In this document: positions 31,834-34,557 of the stretch, piece after piece | Layout: every line of letters begins with the position of its first letter | Numbering within the stretch: position 1 is the stretch's first letter | NCBI GenBank assembly: GCA_035533095.1 | Contig: DATLUM010000005.1 | Coordinates: forward strand, 1 to 34,557 | Origin: Acidimicrobiales bacterium | GTDB taxonomy: Bacteria; Actinomycetota; Acidimicrobiia; Acidimicrobiales; Palsa-688 | DNA: 34,557 nucleotides | Direction: 5' to 3' | Translations under genes and position numbers: made by a program | The notes under the pieces: generated by a model | Told to the model about the DNA's origin: nothing | Seen by the model: only the letters and a program-made list of their open reading frames with translations | Databases searched by the model: none

Positions 31834-34076
31834 GCGACAGTGAGGAGACCGTCAGCATCGAAGACGAAGTAATGGAGCAGGGGGACGCGCCGATCGGTGC
31901 CCTCGCAGGGGACCGCCTCGGCCGCCGCCCCTTCGCAGAGGCCCTGGCTGCCGAGATCCTGGCGGCTCCGGCCGCCCGTGGCTACGTGATGGGGCTGACT
32001 GGAGCGTGGGGCAGCGGCAAGACCTCCATCCTCAACATGACCGTCGACGCCCTCGGGGATCAGGCCATCGTTGTTCAGTTCAACCCGTGGATGTTCTCTG
32101 GGACCGAGGCACTCGTCAGTTCGTTCTTCGACGAGGTGGGCAAGCAACTCGACAGGCGGGACTCGGCCATCAAGGCCATCGCCGAGAAGCTGGCGAAGTA
32201 TGGACGCCTGCTCTCTCCGCTCGCCTCGTTCGTCGGAGCGGGCTCCGCGGTCAACGCTGCAGCGGACATCATCGGCGACTTCGCCAGCCAACCATCGGTG
32301 TTCCAGCAGCGCCAAGAACTCCGCGCCCTATTGGAGGCACTGGATCGACGACTGGTCGTGATCGTCGACGACGTCGACCGGCTCCGGCCCGAGGAGGTGC
32401 TGGACATGGTCCGGCTGGTACGTCTCGTGGGCGACTTCCCCAACACGCTGTACCTGCTGGCGTTCGATCGAGGTCGGGTCGAGGAGTGCCTTGGCGAGGG
32501 CAGCCCGGAGCGTGGTCGTGCCTACCTGGAGAAGATTGTTCAGGTCACCCATGACGTGCCCGCGGCGCGCCAGCCCGACGTCACGTCCATCTTCCTCGCC
32601 GGTCTGCAGCGACTGGTCGACACCGTCCCGACGGGCCCACTCGACGCCGGCGACTGGCAGAACATCTTTGCCTTCGTCGTTCGGCCACTGCTGGCGACGC
32701 CGAGGAGCGTGCGGCGGCTGCTCGGCTCGCTCTCGATGACGATGCGGCTGGTCGGCGACGAGGTGGCACTCGCCGACCTCATCGGTATCGAGGCGGTCCG
32801 AGTGCTCCAGCCGGCAATGTTCGATGCGGTGATCTCCGTAGTCGAGAACCTCTCCGCGCAGGCCACCACCGTCGGCCAGACCGGGTACCAGCACGGCCGG
32901 GACCCGTTGGAGACGCCCGTCGCGCCACTGTTCGGGGTCGATCCGTTGCTCGCGTCCGCCATCTGCCAGTGGCTGTTCCCCGGTGCTCGCCGCTACGTCG
33001 AGAACATGCACTACGGGCCGGAGTGGGAGGTGACCTGGAGGCGGCATCGAAAGATCGCCAGCTCAACCGTGTTCCGCTTCTACCTGGAGAGGCAACTCCC
33101 CGACGGCGTATTGCCCGCCAGGCTGGTGGAAGAGGCGCTGGAGCGCTTGACGGACAGAGACCGGTTGCAGGAGCTGCTCGACGCCCTCTCACCGGCTGAG
33201 CTGATGGACCTCATCGAGCGGATGAACGCGAGCCTCGAAGAGCTCCCAGTATTTGCCGACGAGCTAGATGGGGATCCAGCGCGCGTGGCGCTTCCTGTCC
33301 TGCTCGATCTCCTCCCTCGGCTGCCCGAGGAAACCGGGATGCTGACCTTCAGCGGATCCATGGTCATCATTCGGGCAGCTCTGCGGCTGCTCAAGCGGCT
33401 TCCGACCGACGAGGCGCGAGCCGAGCTCATTCGAGGGGTCTTGGGCGAGACGCGGTCGCTGAGCGCGCGCCTGATCTTGGTACTGGTGGCGGGCCACCGG
33501 AAGGACATCGGCGCCGAACTCGTCACCGCTGACATCGCCACGGCGCTGGAGGGCGAGCTGCGCCAGAGTCTCATCGAGCTATCCCCGGCCGCGTTCGCCG
33601 CCGCAACCCGGACGGTGCGCCTGGCAGATCTCCTCGCGGAGAGCGAGGAAGGACGGAGAGCGCTGCACGAGCTCGCCGAGGACAACCGAGTGATGTTGTC
33701 GCTGTTCGTCGACTCCATGGGTGAGATCCGAGCCCGGTCCATGGGAGCGGCGGCGGTCGAACGGACCAAGACGCTCGCCTGGGACCACCTGGCCACTTAC
33801 TTCGGGGAGGAGATGCTTGTCCGGCGGACTGCCGAGTTGATGCAGGCGATCATGGACGACGGAATGGAGGTCTCGGCTCAGGAGCGGGCGGCGGTGTCGC
33901 TCGCCGCCGACTACGCCACCGGCAACCGACCGGAAACCTCGTACGAGCGGATGATGCGCACCGCGTCGAACAGCCCACCAGAGAAGCCGGCCACGGCAGA
34001 CGACGGGGACGATGAGAGTATCGAGCCGGAAGACACGCAGGTGCCCGCGAAGCACCCCATCGAGGACGAGGAGTAG
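31830..34076 (+). CDS. KAP-family P-loop NTPase
   Basis: A 748-residue protein starting at the GTG overlapping the sigma-like stop. KAP signatures are clear: Walker A GAWGSGKTS (58-66), the FNPWMFSG motif (84-91) and Walker B VVIVDDVDRL with Asp180-Asp181. Many KAP NTPases carry a transmembrane hairpin between the Walker motifs; here the matching region (about 126-152, PLASFVGAGSAVNAAADIIG) is only weakly hydrophobic, so the protein may be soluble or peripheral. The C-terminal half is helical and Leu/Glu-rich, ending in an acidic tail. KAP NTPases occur in bacterial anti-phage systems, and I infer such a role here. Structured element copy 2 begins 22 nt after its stop. Confidence 0.85.
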   Translation: MSDSEETVSIEDEVMEQGDAPIGALAGDRLGRRPFAEALAAEILAAPAARGYVMGLTGAWGSGKTSILNMTVDALGDQAIVVQFNPWMFSGTEALVSSFFDEVGKQLDRRDSAIKAIAEKLAKYGRLLSPLASFVGAGSAVNAAADIIGDFASQPSVFQQRQELRALLEALDRRLVVIVDDVDRLRPEEVLDMVRLVRLVGDFPNTLYLLAFDRGRVEECLGEGSPERGRAYLEKIVQVTHDVPAARQPDVTSIFLAGLQRLVDTVPTGPLDAGDWQNIFAFVVRPLLATPRSVRRLLGSLSMTMRLVGDEVALADLIGIEAVRVLQPAMFDAVISVVENLSAQATTVGQTGYQHGRDPLETPVAPLFGVDPLLASAICQWLFPGARRYVENMHYGPEWEVTWRRHRKIASSTVFRFYLERQLPDGVLPARLVEEALERLTDRDRLQELLDALSPAELMDLIERMNASLEELPVFADELDGDPARVALPVLLDLLPRLPEETGMLTFSGSMVIIRAALRLLKRLPTDEARAELIRGVLGETRSLSARLILVLVAGHRKDIGAELVTADIATALEGELRQSLIELSPAAFAAATRTVRLADLLAESEEGRRALHELAEDNRVMLSLFVDSMGEIRARSMGAAAVERTKTLAWDHLATYFGEEMLVRRTAELMQAIMDDGMEVSAQERAAVSLAADYATGNRPETSYERMMRTASNSPPEKPATADDGDDESIEPEDTQVPAKHPIEDEE

Positions 34077-34097
34077 GTAGCTGATGTGGCGGCGGCT

Positions 34098-34205
34098 CTT
34101 CGGGTCCTGAACCCGAAGGTGCAGCCGACCGTGGAGTTTCTCGGGACCGGACCGGTCGGGACCGACATTGAGTAGGGCAGCCGCCCGGGCGGCTGCATAG
34201 GACAG
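34098..34205. repeat. Structured non-coding element, copy 2
   Basis: Direct copy of 24023-24132. The first hairpin is perfect here (CTTCGGGT 34098-34105, loop CCTGA, ACCCGAAG 34111-34118). The middle shares GTGGAGTTTCTCGGGACC and GACATTGAGTAGGGCA, and 34177-34196 is a perfect 20-bp palindrome followed by CTGCATAGGACAGGG. Differences from copy 1 keep base pairing at two positions of the palindrome. It directly follows the KAP gene, where it may also end transcription, although no T-run follows the first stem. Confidence 0.6.
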
Positions 34206-34449
34206 GGCGTTGACCAGCGGGTTCGTCGGGTTTGAGGCCCGAAGTCGCTCGATGGTCGTGAACCCCCGCCACTTCGAGGCCTTCACGTTTCCGGGCGCTG
34301 TCATCCTGCCTCGGCGTGTGACGCGCCGTCGCCGCTCGCAGATTGGGCTCGCGCAGGCGAAGGCCTCGCTTGCTCCGCCGTGCGAGCGCCAGGGGTGGAG
34401 CGGCGCCACGTTTCCGCGGAACGGGGTGGTCGGTTAGCTCCTCCTGCCC
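34206..34449. other. Non-coding stretch without a recognised gene
   Basis: After element copy 2 there is no supportable gene. A plus frame at 34210-34437 has no ribosome site and reads as Arg/Pro/Ser-rich shadow; on the minus strand a segment reading KASKWRGFTTIERLRAS looks faintly protein-like but runs into the repeat. It could be decayed mobile DNA. Confidence 0.35.
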
Positions 34450-34557
34450 CTACATCTTGTGGTCGGACCACTGGTAGCCGCGACTGACGGCGGCCTCGGT
34501 CACTGGACCGGTGGCGACGGCCTGCTCGAGGAGGCGTCGGAACACGAGCCCTCGGCT
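34450..34557 (-). CDS. C-terminal fragment of an unknown protein (cut by window edge)
   Basis: Reading the minus strand inward from the right edge gives 35 codons ending in TAG (34452-34450). The C-terminus FRRLLEQAVATGPVTEAAVSRGYQ is charged and helical with a helix-turn-helix-like cadence. No family can be assigned. It converges on the KAP NTPase gene across about 370 bp. Confidence 0.5.
   Translation of the reverse strand, partial: SRGLVFRRLLEQAVATGPVTEAAVSRGYQWSDHKM

Noticed and set aside
1-34557. CRISPR array, tRNA or rRNA genes
   Set aside because: No regularly spaced short repeats and no cloverleaf or rRNA-like sequence were recognised on either strand; a covariance-model search would settle this.

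Overview
The window is high-G+C DNA with frequent GTG and TTG starts, short intergenic gaps and tightly overlapping operons. This suggests an actinobacterium (Actinomycetota); I cannot place it further. No rRNA, tRNA or housekeeping gene was seen. Nearly every recognisable gene concerns DNA mobility, DNA modification or DNA restriction, so I read the window as a genomic defence island built on or next to an integrated element.

Layout. A cut minus-strand gene with a DNA-binding-like start sits at 1-105. From 303 to 5023 a plus-strand operon carries two tandem paralogous SPPY-type DNA methyltransferases, a small HTH/coiled-coil protein and a 790-residue tyrosine recombinase with extra HTH segments: the modification-plus-integration end of a mobile element. 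An unknown minus-strand gene (5193-6689) follows. From 6860 to 9321 lies a compact type II restriction-modification cassette: an endonuclease of the EcoRV family, a C5-cytosine methyltransferase and a Vsr-like nickase.

The most interesting region is 9298-22903. A minus-strand operon (Vsr, a second C5 methyltransferase, a small membrane-anchored protein) diverges from a plus-strand operon of four large genes: a HerA-type ATPase, a NurA-like nuclease with a winged-helix-like front, a 1413-residue GHKL ATPase ending in a DUF3883-like PD-(D/E)xK nuclease, and an SF2 helicase whose nuclease tail lies in another frame. The first three overlap by 4 nt. My inference is one multi-subunit, methylation-linked restriction system with two translocases and up to three nucleases beside the modification enzyme and Vsr. 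I do not recognise this exact combination as a named system.

An orphan gene (23076-23942) is followed by non-coding DNA with a structured element, a 185-bp MITE-like stretch bounded by perfect inverted repeats, and a decayed IS30-family transposase. Next come a winged-helix-like protein coupled to a second GHKL/nuclease fusion (25336-30150), a broken membrane-protein gene (30281-30859), and a sigma-70-like factor overlapping a KAP-family NTPase (31117-34076). A diverged copy of the structured element follows the KAP gene, so two direct copies bracket about 10 kb. The window ends in the 3' end of a minus-strand gene.
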